From a bacterium (lineage in GTDB: Bacteria; SAR324; XYD2-FULL-50-16), in the NCBI GenBank assembly GCA_018830885.1, contig JAHJRI010000001.1, forward strand, positions 1-38,235: a stretch of DNA of 38,235 nt, written 5' to 3'. Positions 1-8,725 of this stretch are shown here, piece after piece. Within the stretch, counting starts at the first letter, position 1. Each line of letters starts with the position of its first letter. A program made the position numbers and the translations under genes. The notes below the pieces were generated by a model that was not told the DNA's origin, searched no databases, and saw only the letters and a program-made list of their open reading frames with translations.

Positions 1-96
1 ATATAGTTTTCTACATCCTTTTCGTCATCAAAATTCACTGAAATAGCACATTTAGCGTTTTTCCCCTCTACTCCTTTATTTCTGCTAACTAACACG

Positions 97-3000
97 CTAT
101 TTGACTGAAACTACCTGATTTGGGAAACTCGGATACACCCCCGTTTTTGATGTTCCCGAGAGCGGCAGCTTGTCAAAACGGCCACCCTTCTCGATGGGAT
201 CGCCATCATATCCCAGGGCTTTGAAATCGATATAGTTGGTTTTTCCGATCAGTTCGGTGACGTCCCGCCCTTCCTTGCAGAAATCCTTGAAATTAATGCC
301 GTGGGTCGCCAGGTCCTTGAAGTCCACACCCTCCCTTGCTTCGTGACAGCTGGCACAGCGGGGTTCCTTGGCCAGGGATTCATGGCAGTGGGCGCACGAG
401 AGGGCATTCTCCTTGGGCAGGACCTCATGGGTGATGCCCCAGTACATGACCGTCTCGACAAATTCATACTCACCGCTGTAGTCCAGACCGGCCGCTTTCA
501 TGCCATCCTCGGCCGCCTTACCCCAGTCGAAGTGTTTCCAGTACCCTTCCCAGAGTTTCGGCGCGACCAGCCGTTTCAGCACCTTGTCACTGATCTGTTT
601 CCCGGTATGAACCTTGAAGGGATAGATCCGGGAGGCCGGATCCTCCCGGGAACCCATGGGTCGGGTCAATACCGTTGGCCCGTTTTCATTGATATGATCC
701 CCCAGCAGGTAACGTTCCACGGTTCCGTTATACCAGCGGTAAACCGGTTTGGCCGCTTCCTTCCACGTGAAAGTCCCCTTGTTCTTGGCGTAGGTGGGCT
801 TGCCATACTTGTCCTTCTTCACCTTGATGTCCTGTCCGGCCGTCGACCAGTCCCAGCGCACCTTGGTGGGAACGCACTTGGAATAGATCGGAATATGACA
901 GGTCTGGCAGGCGATGTGTTCACTGTGCTTGTTCAGGTGCAACGCCGTCAGGCGACTGTCCGCAATGTGCGGTTTATCGGTATGGCAATATTCACAGGAG
1001 AGGTCTCCTTCCACCGCCGGCACCGAAATACTGCGCCCGGAGATCATGTGGTTCCGTGTCTTGTGACAGTCCTGGCACTTGAAGTCCATGCCCTCGATAT
1101 CCTTTCCCATATGGACATCGCACTTGCTGGACGGATTTTTCAGGTTACCGCTCATGTCACCGTGTTTGACGGCATCACCCCCACCGCCCATAAAGTGACA
1201 GTTGGATCCGCAATTGGAGCGACTGGGACGTCCCACCGCCTTGGCAACGGCTACCAGGTCCACTTTCTCGTCGGGCATGCCGGCACCGGCCGGTGATTTG
1301 GTGTACTTCCCGGTGGTGTCGTGACAGACCAGACAATCGATCTGTGACATATCCGTAAAATCAAAATTCTTGTCCTTCCAGCCATAGCCGATATGGCAGC
1401 TGGTGCAACGGGGCTCATTTCCGTTGAGATTGATACAGAAGTTGTTGATCGTCAGGTTGTTTTTACCCAGGTCATTCCGGTTTTCATGACCGACGGTGTA
1501 GACCGATTTTCCGTGCCAGTTCCAATGGGCCGTTTTCAGAATAGCCTTGCCTTCATTCTCATGACACTCCAGACAGTTTTTGGTCACTTCGAACGGGCCG
1601 GCGCCATCTTTCAGTTTTACCAGTTCGTGATGATCCGGCACTTTCTTGGCGTGACAGGCAAGACAGTCTGTTGGCGCCCGGGTATCCAGCGTCCGGGCGA
1701 TGGGGCCCCTTGCCATGGCACTGTGGATGACGGGTCCCCGCACATGGGGAATCTGCTCCGACTCCTTGTGACAATCCATGCAGAGCTGATGGTAGGCCCC
1801 CTTCAAACCGGGAGTGTGCAGCTGTTTGGGGTTAAACGGCTCTGCGTGACATTCCGCACACCCTACCGGAATCGTCTCTTCGGCCAGCAGGGAGGCCATG
1901 TTCACGGGTTTGCCATAGGTGTCTTTTTCATCCCGCGGCATGCGATGGTGACAGATGGTGCAATCCTGCAGCACATTGGCATGCTTGCGGTGCATGAACC
2001 GAACTGCTTCGTACTTGTCGCTGTACTTGTTGACCACAGGGCTGTTCAGGAGAAGGACATTCGGGGCGTCGTTTACAGAGGGAATTCTTTGCTCCAGTTT
2101 TGGCAGCACGGATTTCCCCCCTGTTCTGGTATCCGCTGCAGCGAATTGGGGGTGAACCATGCCCAGGGCCAGGACGGCAAACAGGATGGCCAGGGTCGGT
2201 GACATCTTTGAGGGTTCGGCCCCCAGCACCGGGAATATGAACACAATGACCCGGTAAACAAACATGAGCGCTGCCACCAGCCCGATGGTAACAAAAATTT
2301 CACCCAGTGCCGGAAAGTAGGACACCAGTTTGTAGGGTGGTGTATAGGCTACCATAAAAACGTTGATCCGGTTGAATACAATACCGACGACATACACGCT
2401 GGCGGCAAAAAACAGCCAGCCACTGGATTCCCGAACCTTGCGGAACAGAACCATCACAAAGGGCAGCATCACCCCCACCACCACCTCCACAATAAAGGCG
2501 TTGGTCTGGTATGTGCCATCCAGCAGATAAATATAAGTCCCCCGCACAACCATGTCCCCCAGCTTGACCACCAGGTACAACCCAATCAGGACAGGCATGA
2601 ACCTGGACAGCGGCGTCAGCACATGCATTTCAATCTTGCGGTTAAATGACTTGGAGACAATGATGGATTCGAAGATCACCATCGGATACCCGGTAGCAAA
2701 GGCAGACAGCAGGAACAGCAACGGCAGGATCGGTGTGTACCAGAGCGGGTGGATTTTTGACGGTGCGATCAACATCAAAGAACCCAGGCTGGACTGGTGC
2801 AGGCAGGAGAGAACAATCCCCATGATAATAAAGATAAACATGACTTTGCCCAGGATCCTGTCCGCAACATCCATCAGGGTCTCCAGCCCGTTGTTTAAAC
2901 CTGCCAGTGGTCCCGGCAGGTTGACCTTTCCCTTGAAACGCTCGATGACGATGGGCAGAAATTCAATATAGAGAACGGTCAGGTAAATCATCACGCAAAT

Positions 3001-3408
3001 GGCCACCTCAAATAACACCGAATTGCCGTTGTGGTTGAACATCGGACTGGTGATATTCCAGTATCGTCCCAGGTCGATCAGCAGGCCGAGGACAACGAAT
3101 GTATAACCCAGCATGGCCGTCAGCAGCGCTGGCCGGATAACCGCGTGATACTCCTGGCGGTTGAACACGTAAGCAATGAGCCCGGTTGTGAATCCGCCTG
3201 CGGCCAGGGCGACCCCGGACGCCACATCCACACCAACCCAGAGTCCCCAGGGGTATTGATTGTTCAGGTTGGAAACCTGTCCGATCCCATAAATCAGACG
3301 TGCTATCGTAAAAGCCAGACCGATGGCCATGGCGGATATCATTACCATCACACCCGGGGTCAGAAATTTCTCTTCAACCGGAGCGGCGTGTTCTTCATGA
3401 TGGGTCAT
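97..3408 (-). CDS. NrfD-type membrane subunit fused to a 13-haem cytochrome with an octahaem tetrathionate reductase-type domain
   Basis: Predicted quinone-linked respiratory enzyme of 1103 residues with its catalytic part outside the cytoplasmic membrane. Residues about 19-405 hold ten hydrophobic helices of the NrfD/HybB type. An eleventh helix (about 408-425) would carry the chain outward. From residue 483 to 1022 there are 13 haem-binding motifs: twelve CxxCH and one CxxxCH (C733-H738). The first four resemble a class III (c3-like) tetrahaem module. The rest, from C612 (CLECH followed by a TAHWNWHG-like stretch), resemble the octahaem tetrathionate reductase family, with one motif more than eight. 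Start: ATG overlapping the upstream TGA (ATGA), with GGAGG 7 bases before it. Usually NrfD and the cytochrome are separate genes. Substrate (tetrathionate, another sulfur or a nitrogen compound) and direction are not fixed by sequence. Confidence 0.88.
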   Translation of the reverse strand: MTHHEEHAAPVEEKFLTPGVMVMISAMAIGLAFTIARLIYGIGQVSNLNNQYPWGLWVGVDVASGVALAAGGFTTGLIAYVFNRQEYHAVIRPALLTAMLGYTFVVLGLLIDLGRYWNITSPMFNHNGNSVLFEVAICVMIYLTVLYIEFLPIVIERFKGKVNLPGPLAGLNNGLETLMDVADRILGKVMFIFIIMGIVLSCLHQSSLGSLMLIAPSKIHPLWYTPILPLLFLLSAFATGYPMVIFESIIVSKSFNRKIEMHVLTPLSRFMPVLIGLYLVVKLGDMVVRGTYIYLLDGTYQTNAFIVEVVVGVMLPFVMVLFRKVRESSGWLFFAASVYVVGIVFNRINVFMVAYTPPYKLVSYFPALGEIFVTIGLVAALMFVYRVIVFIFPVLGAEPSKMSPTLAILFAVLALGMVHPQFAAADTRTGGKSVLPKLEQRIPSVNDAPNVLLLNSPVVNKYSDKYEAVRFMHRKHANVLQDCTICHHRMPRDEKDTYGKPVNMASLLAEETIPVGCAECHAEPFNPKQLHTPGLKGAYHQLCMDCHKESEQIPHVRGPVIHSAMARGPIARTLDTRAPTDCLACHAKKVPDHHELVKLKDGAGPFEVTKNCLECHENEGKAILKTAHWNWHGKSVYTVGHENRNDLGKNNLTINNFCINLNGNEPRCTSCHIGYGWKDKNFDFTDMSQIDCLVCHDTTGKYTKSPAGAGMPDEKVDLVAVAKAVGRPSRSNCGSNCHFMGGGGDAVKHGDMSGNLKNPSSKCDVHMGKDIEGMDFKCQDCHKTRNHMISGRSISVPAVEGDLSCEYCHTDKPHIADSRLTALHLNKHSEHIACQTCHIPIYSKCVPTKVRWDWSTAGQDIKVKKDKYGKPTYAKNKGTFTWKEAAKPVYRWYNGTVERYLLGDHINENGPTVLTRPMGSREDPASRIYPFKVHTGKQISDKVLKRLVAPKLWEGYWKHFDWGKAAEDGMKAAGLDYSGEYEFVETVMYWGITHEVLPKENALSCAHCHESLAKEPRCASCHEAREGVDFKDLATHGINFKDFCKEGRDVTELIGKTNYIDFKALGYDGDPIEKGGRFDKLPLSGTSKTGVYPSFPNQVVSVK

Positions 3409-4343
3409 TGTTTACCTCCGGATGACTGGTTTTTTCTCACCGTTTTGTCATGCTGCAGAAAACTGGAGAACTTCATAACACCGCCAAGCGCTACAAAGAG
3501 TCCGATGGGTGCTGCAAAGTACTGGAACAGACCGTGCTGGATCGCCTCGGTCAACCGTGGTGGCGCAGATGAATCCAGCACCGGAAATCCGATGGTTTTG
3601 AACGGCTCGGAAGCCAGATAGATCCATGAGGTACCACCCACTTCATGTTCGCCATAGATATGGTCCACATATTTGCCGGGGTAGCGTTTCATCTTCCAGC
3701 GGGCCAGCTCCAGGAGTTCTGCTTTTTTACCAAACACAATCGCCTCCCGTGGACAAACCTGCGCGCAGGCCGGTAGTTCTCCCTGTTTGAGGTACTCATG
3801 GCAGAGGGTGCACTTCATGACCCTCGGGGTCAGTGGCTCGGCATATTCATAGGCTGGTACCTGGAAGGGACAGGCCACCATGCAGTACCGGCAGCCGATA
3901 CACTTCTCCTTGTCATAGATCACCGAACCGTCCAGCTCCTTTGTCAATGCGCCAACAATACAGGCCGACACACAGGAGGGGTCGTTACAGTGCATACATT
4001 GAAACTTGACAAAAACCGGATGGGTCCGCCAGGTCAGCGACCCGATATTTTCAGGATAATATTTATTGACCACGGTGTAGGATGTTTCATCCATGCGCCG
4101 CTCATTCTCCAGAACCGTCATCTCCTCAAATGAAATTTTTGGCTGGGGCAGATGATGACGTTCATTGCATGCTTCCTCACACTTCCTGCAGCCCACACAG
4201 AGCGTGGTGTCAACCAGGCAGCCGAACTCTTTTGAATGGTCTTTCTGCAATTCGGACGCCTGTGTTTTCCCTGGCGTTCCAACCAGTGCCGCAGTGGTTG
4301 CCACACCGGAAAATTTCAGAAACCCCCGACGATTTAGTTTCAT
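3405..4343 (-). CDS. Tat-exported four-cluster ferredoxin subunit (HybA/TtrB-like)
   Basis: Electron-transfer subunit of 312 residues, expected to carry electrons between the NrfD quinone site and the haem domain of the downstream fusion. The N-terminus has a twin-arginine signal (NRRGFLKFSG) ending near TQA. Four cysteine groups follow: CVGCRKCEEAC, CMHCNDPSCVSAC, CIGCRYCMVACP and CTLCHEYLKQ...CAQVCP, the arrangement of four [4Fe-4S] clusters in DsrO/HybA/TtrB proteins. A hydrophobic segment near residues 275-297 suggests a C-terminal membrane anchor, as in HybA. The start is ATG with GAGGG upstream. Its stop overlaps the start of the NrfD-cytochrome gene, so the two are translationally coupled. 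Family is firm; physiological partner is inferred from the overlap. Confidence 0.9.
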   Translation of the reverse strand: MKLNRRGFLKFSGVATTAALVGTPGKTQASELQKDHSKEFGCLVDTTLCVGCRKCEEACNERHHLPQPKISFEEMTVLENERRMDETSYTVVNKYYPENIGSLTWRTHPVFVKFQCMHCNDPSCVSACIVGALTKELDGSVIYDKEKCIGCRYCMVACPFQVPAYEYAEPLTPRVMKCTLCHEYLKQGELPACAQVCPREAIVFGKKAELLELARWKMKRYPGKYVDHIYGEHEVGGTSWIYLASEPFKTIGFPVLDSSAPPRLTEAIQHGLFQYFAAPIGLFVALGGVMKFSSFLQHDKTVRKNQSSGGKQ

Positions 4344-4391
4344 TGTGTTTCCCTCTTGAAAAGGTATCGATTTTTGACTTTCAAACGGATG

Positions 4392-4619
4392 TCACCCCTT
4401 TTGGATGGAAATCTGGCAATGGTCCGTCTTGTTTGTTACACCCAGAATCTGATCCTGGGACCGCTTAACAATGGTAATCAGATCGCTAACGACGGATTTA
4501 TCATCCAAAAGAATCGTTATTTTTCCCCCGCTTTTCAAGCTTTTCATGGCTTTTTTACATTCAAGCAGGCAAACCGGAGAGATGACCCCGATCAGGTTGA
4601 GCTTTGAATCCACTGGCAT
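4392..4619 (-). CDS. TusA-family sulfur-carrier-like protein with altered CPxP motif
   Basis: A 75-residue protein with the TusA fold signature: a short strand (LNLIGVISP), helix (LLECKKAMKSL), strand (KITILLDD) and a second helix. TusA proteins relay persulfide sulfur through the cysteine of a CPxP motif. Here that position is Ser14, giving SPVC, and cysteines sit at 17 and 21 instead. It is the first gene of the respiratory operon, 48 bases before the ferredoxin gene, which points to a sulfur compound as the substrate of the complex. It may be a sulfur carrier using Cys17, or a TusA-like protein with another job. The ribosome site is weak (GGGT). Confidence 0.75.
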   Translation of the reverse strand: MPVDSKLNLIGVISPVCLLECKKAMKSLKSGGKITILLDDKSVVSDLITIVKRSQDQILGVTNKTDHCQISIQKG

Positions 4620-4680
4620 TGTTCAACCCAGATTGAATGGTAAAGGTAAAACCGAGAAAGTTCTTATCTATGGGGGTTAT

Positions 4681-4696
4681 CGCAATAAGTCTGCCA
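4681..4696 (-). promoter_or_regulatory. Sigma-54 (-24/-12) promoter of the TusA-ferredoxin-cytochrome operon
   Basis: Read on the minus strand the site is TGGCAGACTTATTGCG. The GG and GC doublets are ten bases apart, exactly the RpoN spacing, and five of six bases match TGGCAC. It lies about 62 bases before the TusA-like start, giving a leader of about 50 bases. The divergent neighbour at 4925 is a sigma-54 activator, which supports the call. A weak IHF-like sequence lies at 4722-4734. Confidence 0.75.
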
Positions 4697-4791
4697 AAAA
4701 AAAATTGCCTGGATAAATTTATAACAGGTTGTATTATTATGCTTATTCAATCTAGGGCCCCATTTTTGACTGGATTTTTAATTGAAAAAGG

Positions 4792-4841
4792 TGTTAAATG
4801 ATTTTAACAAAACTGTTAAAGCAGTTAACATACTATTAACA
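4792..4841. promoter_or_regulatory. Tandem TGTTAA/TTAACA palindromes, likely activator (enhancer) sites
   Basis: Two palindromes sit two helical turns apart: TGTTAA-N6-TTAACA (4792-4809) and TGTTAA-N5-TTAACA (4814-4830). Further half-sites TTAACA lie at 4836-4841 and 4867-4872. They are about 120-170 bases upstream of the predicted sigma-54 start, the usual place for enhancer sites, and 80-130 bases upstream of the activator gene, so autoregulation is possible. That the neighbouring Fis-type HTH protein binds them is inference. Confidence 0.6.
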
Positions 4842-4924
4842 CTTTTAGTAGCGGCATAAACATATTTTAACATGTTCGGTCTCTCCACCTGTTTCTGACC
4901 CGCATGTAATTTCAACACTGAAAA

Positions 4925-6352
4925 ATGATACCCTTAACTGAAAAAATCGGTTCCCTCGAAACACGTCTGGATGAGAAAGATATCAACCGTTACTGGAAGA
5001 TGATCATTAACACCATGAGCGAGGGCCTGCTCCTGGTTGCGCCGGACGGGACCATTCTCATGGTCAATCATGCGTTCGAGGAGATGACGGGTTACAAGGC
5101 CGGAGAGATCATCGGCAAGCCCTGCACCACCCTTGAATGCGACGCCTGCGAGATGATTCTCAATTCAGGAGCAGAGCACTGGTGCGCTCTGTTCGCAAAA
5201 AACCAGGATAAGAACTGCCGCTGCAATCTGGTGGTGAAAAACGGCAGCTGTCTGCCGGTGATCAAGAAAGCAACCCTTCTCAAAAATGAAAAGGGGGAGT
5301 TGCTGGGGGCTTTGGAAACACTGACCGATATCTCCGAGCTGATCCAGATGGACCATGAAATCAACCAGCTTTCGAGACAACTGGAGGACCGGGGCGGATT
5401 CTACGGATTGATCGGCCAGTCCGCGGTCATGCAGAACGTGTTTGAGCTGATCTCCAAGGCGGCCGAATCCAGCTCCCCTGTCATCATTTTCGGGGAAAGC
5501 GGAACCGGAAAAGAGCTGGCGGCCAGAGCTATCCACCTCTGCGGTCCCCGCAAGGGAAAACCCTATATTGAGTTGAACTGCGCGGCGTTCAACGAATCCC
5601 TGATCGAGAGTGAACTGTTTGGTCATGCCAAGGGGGCGTTTACCGGGGCTTATCAGCACCGTATGGGACGATTTGAGGAGGCCCATGGCGGGGATATTTT
5701 TCTGGACGAAATCGGGGACGTGCCACTCTCCATCCAGACAAAGCTGTTGCGGGTACTGGAGTCCAAGAAGATCGAACGGGTCGGCGGTAACCGGTCGGTG
5801 GATGTGGATGCAAGAATTATAACCGCCACCAACAAGGATTTGTATCGACTCATCACGGAAAAAAAATTCAGGGAAGATTTCTTTTTCCGCATCAGTGTCA
5901 TTCCGATCCACCTCCCCCCCCTCCGTGAGAGGCCGGGGGATATCCCACTGCTGGTAAACCACTTTATACGGGTGCTCGCGACAAAAACACAGAAGTCGAT
6001 CTCCGGTTTGACCGCTGAAACCATGCAGGCCTTTACCCGCTACGCGTGGCCGGGGAATATCCGGGAATTGAAAAGCGCACTGGAGTACGCATTTACGGTG
6101 GCCGACGCCGACCAGATCGATCTGGCGCACATCCCACCCCGGGTGAAGGAGACTACCCGGACGGCAGCGGTGTTTTCCTCGGAAACCGCTCCGCCATGGC
6201 CTGTCGAGTCTGAAAAATCGGCCCTGATCCATGCCCTGCAGCAGACCGGCGGTAACCAGTCCAAGGCCGCCCGTCTGCTTGGTATCAGCCGGGTCACTGT
6301 CTGGAATCGGATCAAAAAGTACGGCATCAACCTGGACAGCAACAGTCTTTGA
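4925..6352 (+). CDS. Sigma-54-dependent activator with a cysteine-rich PAS domain
   Basis: A 475-residue enhancer-binding protein. Residues about 20-140 are a PAS domain containing seven cysteines (67, 72, 75, 87, 98, 100, 109). The AAA+ domain has Walker A GESGTGKE (190-197), the sigma-54 contact loop GAFTGA (237-242) and Walker B GDIFLDEIGD (255-264). A Fis-type helix-turn-helix ends the protein (about 442-468, GGNQSKAARLLGISRVTVWNRI). There is no receiver domain, so the signal is probably sensed by the PAS domain itself; the cysteines could hold a metal cluster or act as a thiol/persulfide switch (inference). It is divergent from the cytochrome operon, whose promoter is sigma-54 type. The ATG at 4925 has no clear ribosome site. 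Confidence 0.93.
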   Translation: MIPLTEKIGSLETRLDEKDINRYWKMIINTMSEGLLLVAPDGTILMVNHAFEEMTGYKAGEIIGKPCTTLECDACEMILNSGAEHWCALFAKNQDKNCRCNLVVKNGSCLPVIKKATLLKNEKGELLGALETLTDISELIQMDHEINQLSRQLEDRGGFYGLIGQSAVMQNVFELISKAAESSSPVIIFGESGTGKELAARAIHLCGPRKGKPYIELNCAAFNESLIESELFGHAKGAFTGAYQHRMGRFEEAHGGDIFLDEIGDVPLSIQTKLLRVLESKKIERVGGNRSVDVDARIITATNKDLYRLITEKKFREDFFFRISVIPIHLPPLRERPGDIPLLVNHFIRVLATKTQKSISGLTAETMQAFTRYAWPGNIRELKSALEYAFTVADADQIDLAHIPPRVKETTRTAAVFSSETAPPWPVESEKSALIHALQQTGGNQSKAARLLGISRVTVWNRIKKYGINLDSNSL

Positions 6353-6419
6353 GAAGGATTTGCCAGGGGAGCGACAGCGGGTGAGGGCGGTGTTTTCCTG
6401 TTCTCTGAGGGTTCGCGAG

Positions 6420-7808
6420 TCAGGCCAGGGGCAACCGGATTTCGATTTCGATATCGGTTCCCATCTGTCGCGCGGTGATGGTACCGCCATGCTTTTCCAC
6501 GATTTTCCGGCTGATCGCCAGACCCAGCCCTGCGCCGCTTTGACCCCCCGGCTCTGCCCGATAGAACGGTTCAAAGATCCGGTCCAGATCGTCGGCAGAG
6601 ACATGGGGTGCCGAGTTGGTAATTGTCAACAGCAATGCTTCCCCCCGCTGTTCAGATCCAACCCTCACCGGTTCACCCGGTGGCGAGTACTTGAGCGCAT
6701 TATCGACCACGTTGGCCATCACCGTGGCAAATGTTTCCCGGTTTCCGTAAATCTGGGGTCTGACAGCGAACCGTGTCTCCAGGGGGATGGATTTGTTCTC
6801 CAGCATCGGCCGATATTTATCCAGGCATTTTTCCAGTTCGACCACCGGGGAAAAAAGATCGATGGTGTCATCGGTTTCCTGAAGATCCAGTTTGGAAAGC
6901 GCCAGGATCCGGCCGATGAGATGATCCAGCTCTTCAATGTCCTGGCGGACACTTTCGAAATGTTCGGTCGTCTCCAGCGACTCTCCACCCTGCAACTGGT
7001 CCCTGATGATCTCCACCGCCAGTTGGATTCGCGCCAGGGGGCTTCTTAGTTCGTGGGATATCTGGGCGGTCAGCTCCTTCCCGCTCCGGACCATGGATTC
7101 CACTTTTTCAGCCATGCGGTTAAACGCCTGGCCCAGTTCCCCGATTTCATCCCGGGTGGTGATGGTGGCCCGATGGGACAGGTTGCCCTGTTCGATCATC
7201 ACTGCTGACCGTGTCAGGCTTTTCACCGGCCGGGAGATTCTCCTGGAAACAGGGATCACGAGCAGAGCGGCAAACACACCAATACTCAAGAGGCCGACCG
7301 CAAAACCCACACCGCCATGATCCGGCAGGTGATCCAGAAAGAGGACATGCAGATTCATCGGACGCCCCTGGTCTGCGGGCAGCGGTTCAACAAAATAAAG
7401 ATTGAGGAAGGTTTTGTGAAAACGGAAAAATGGCCTTTTGTTATAGTCATCCGCCCGCTGTTGTATCTTCTCGATCAAGTGCCGGGGGATCTTTTCAGGA
7501 AAGGACTTGAGCAGAACATGGTTATCGCTGGTGGTTAACCAGATCTTGGCCCTGAAGACCTTGCCCAGACGATTGACCAGTTCCTGCAGGGGTGGATTTT
7601 GCTGAACGGACCGGGAGACGCCTGCCCGCATCTCAGTTTCGATCAATTGCAGGGACATGGTCAGTTTGTCCAGGTTCTCCTTTTCAAACCGCTCCCGACT
7701 GTAACGACCGGAAAAGAGGATAAAAAAGCCGAAGATGGCGATCTCCGTGATGATCAGCAGCACCACGAATGAGAGGAAAATCCGGATATAGAGCCGTCCC
7801 GGTTTCAT
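6420..7808 (-). CDS. CpxA-like sensor histidine kinase
   Basis: A 462-residue membrane kinase. TM1 covers about 9-33, a periplasmic sensor region 34-165, TM2 166-187, HAMP about 188-242. The phosphoacceptor is His252 in ISHELRSPLARIQ, then an N-box (NVVDNALKYSP) and G-box (GAGLGLAIS). Layout, length and neighbours match CpxA. Its ATG overlaps the TGA of the response regulator gene (ATGA), so the pair is co-translated. Expected role: sense envelope stress and phosphorylate the adjacent regulator. Identity as a true CpxA orthologue rests on synteny with the CpxP-like gene rather than on sensor residues. Confidence 0.92.
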   Translation of the reverse strand: MKPGRLYIRIFLSFVVLLIITEIAIFGFFILFSGRYSRERFEKENLDKLTMSLQLIETEMRAGVSRSVQQNPPLQELVNRLGKVFRAKIWLTTSDNHVLLKSFPEKIPRHLIEKIQQRADDYNKRPFFRFHKTFLNLYFVEPLPADQGRPMNLHVLFLDHLPDHGGVGFAVGLLSIGVFAALLVIPVSRRISRPVKSLTRSAVMIEQGNLSHRATITTRDEIGELGQAFNRMAEKVESMVRSGKELTAQISHELRSPLARIQLAVEIIRDQLQGGESLETTEHFESVRQDIEELDHLIGRILALSKLDLQETDDTIDLFSPVVELEKCLDKYRPMLENKSIPLETRFAVRPQIYGNRETFATVMANVVDNALKYSPPGEPVRVGSEQRGEALLLTITNSAPHVSADDLDRIFEPFYRAEPGGQSGAGLGLAISRKIVEKHGGTITARQMGTDIEIEIRLPLA

Positions 7809-8512
7809 TCTTCGATCTCCAGCATGTAACCCGTCCCCCAGACGGTTTTGATTTTTTTCTTCATCTTTTCAGAAATTGCGGAAATCTTGTGCCTCAGGTT
7901 GCTGATATGGACATCGACACTGCGGTCAAAGGCCATAAACTCCTTGCCCCGGGCGATATTCATCAGTTCGTCGCGGCTGAAAATCCGGTTGGGGTGCATC
8001 AGCATGGATTTCATCATCTGGTATTCGGTGGTGGATAGTTCGATCTCCCTGCCGGCGACCATCAATCGCTGGTTGAGGGTGTTCAGGGTAAATCCGCCGG
8101 CCGATATCTCCGTTTTCCTGTTTACGGGAAGCGGATCCGCCGTCCGGGACTGGCTTCTTCGCAACACCGAGTTCATACGGGCCAGCAATTCCCGTGGGTT
8201 GAACGGTTTCGGCAGATAGTCGTCAGCCCCCAGTTCCAGCCCCACAATCCGGTCGGTCTCCTCCCCCTTGGCCGTCAACATGATCACCGGAATCCGGCTC
8301 TGACCCCGAATTTCCCGCAGAATCTCCAGTCCATTCTCCCTGCCCAGCATGATATCCAGGATCACCAGGTCCGGGGTCTCCTCCCGGATGGTCTTCAGCA
8401 CACCGGACCCTGCTGCCAGCAGCAGGGTTTCAAATCCATATCCCGCGAGATACTTGGCCAGCAGGGATCGCAACTTGGCATCATCATCTACGATCAGAAT
8501 TTTGCTTCCCAT
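7805..8512 (-). CDS. CpxR-like OmpR-family response regulator
   Basis: A 235-residue regulator: receiver domain with acidic Asp10/Asp11, phosphoacceptor Asp53 (LVILDIMLG) and the Lys of YLPKPF, then an OmpR/PhoB winged helix (STTEYQMMKSMLMHPNRIFS..., DVHISNLRHKI). The frame is open 13 codons further upstream, but the ATG at 8512 (MGSKILIVDDD) begins exactly at the first receiver strand and has GGGG just before it. It overlaps the kinase gene. Expected to bind the TTTAC repeats in the divergent intergenic region and control the CpxP-like gene and itself. Confidence 0.93.
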   Translation of the reverse strand: MGSKILIVDDDAKLRSLLAKYLAGYGFETLLLAAGSGVLKTIREETPDLVILDIMLGRENGLEILREIRGQSRIPVIMLTAKGEETDRIVGLELGADDYLPKPFNPRELLARMNSVLRRSQSRTADPLPVNRKTEISAGGFTLNTLNQRLMVAGREIELSTTEYQMMKSMLMHPNRIFSRDELMNIARGKEFMAFDRSVDVHISNLRHKISAISEKMKKKIKTVWGTGYMLEIEE

Positions 8513-8570
8513 AAATCCCCACAGACTGTTTTTTAAACAATAAACCAACAACGAGGCAAAGGGTATATTT

Positions 8571-8608
8571 TTTACACATTATTTACACTTGAGAAAAACT
8601 TGTTTTAC
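8571..8608. promoter_or_regulatory. Phased TTTAC repeats, likely response-regulator binding sites
   Basis: TTTAC occurs at 8571-8575, 8582-8586 and 8604-8608, spaced 11 and 22 bases, so all lie on one DNA face. CpxR boxes are two GTAAA half-sites spaced by about one turn; read on the minus strand these are GTAAA repeats. They lie between the divergent regulator (8512) and CpxP-like gene (8726). Confidence 0.55.
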
Positions 8609-8725
8609 AATTTTCCCTTAGACTTTAATCAACAGCGGTCGAAACAGTCGACCCCTTTTTCAGACCCGTCTGCGGAAACCTGCAGATCCTTTCAATCAAT
8701 GAGTATTGACAGCAAGGAGACAGTA

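Noticed and set aside
1..96. Possible minus-strand coding stretch (acidic peptide with DDEKDVENY) beyond the cytochrome gene
   Set aside because: In that frame there is no start codon at a useful distance from the AAAGGAG site, and the ATG nearby stops after seven codons; too little sequence to decide.
301..1296. Long open frame on the plus strand opposite the cytochrome domain
   Set aside because: Antisense to a clear 13-haem protein; no ribosome site and no family sequence; arises from codon bias on the coding strand.
5165..6604. 479-codon minus-strand frame
   Set aside because: Opposite the sigma-54 activator, whose AAA+ motifs are unmistakable; the antisense product shows no domain.
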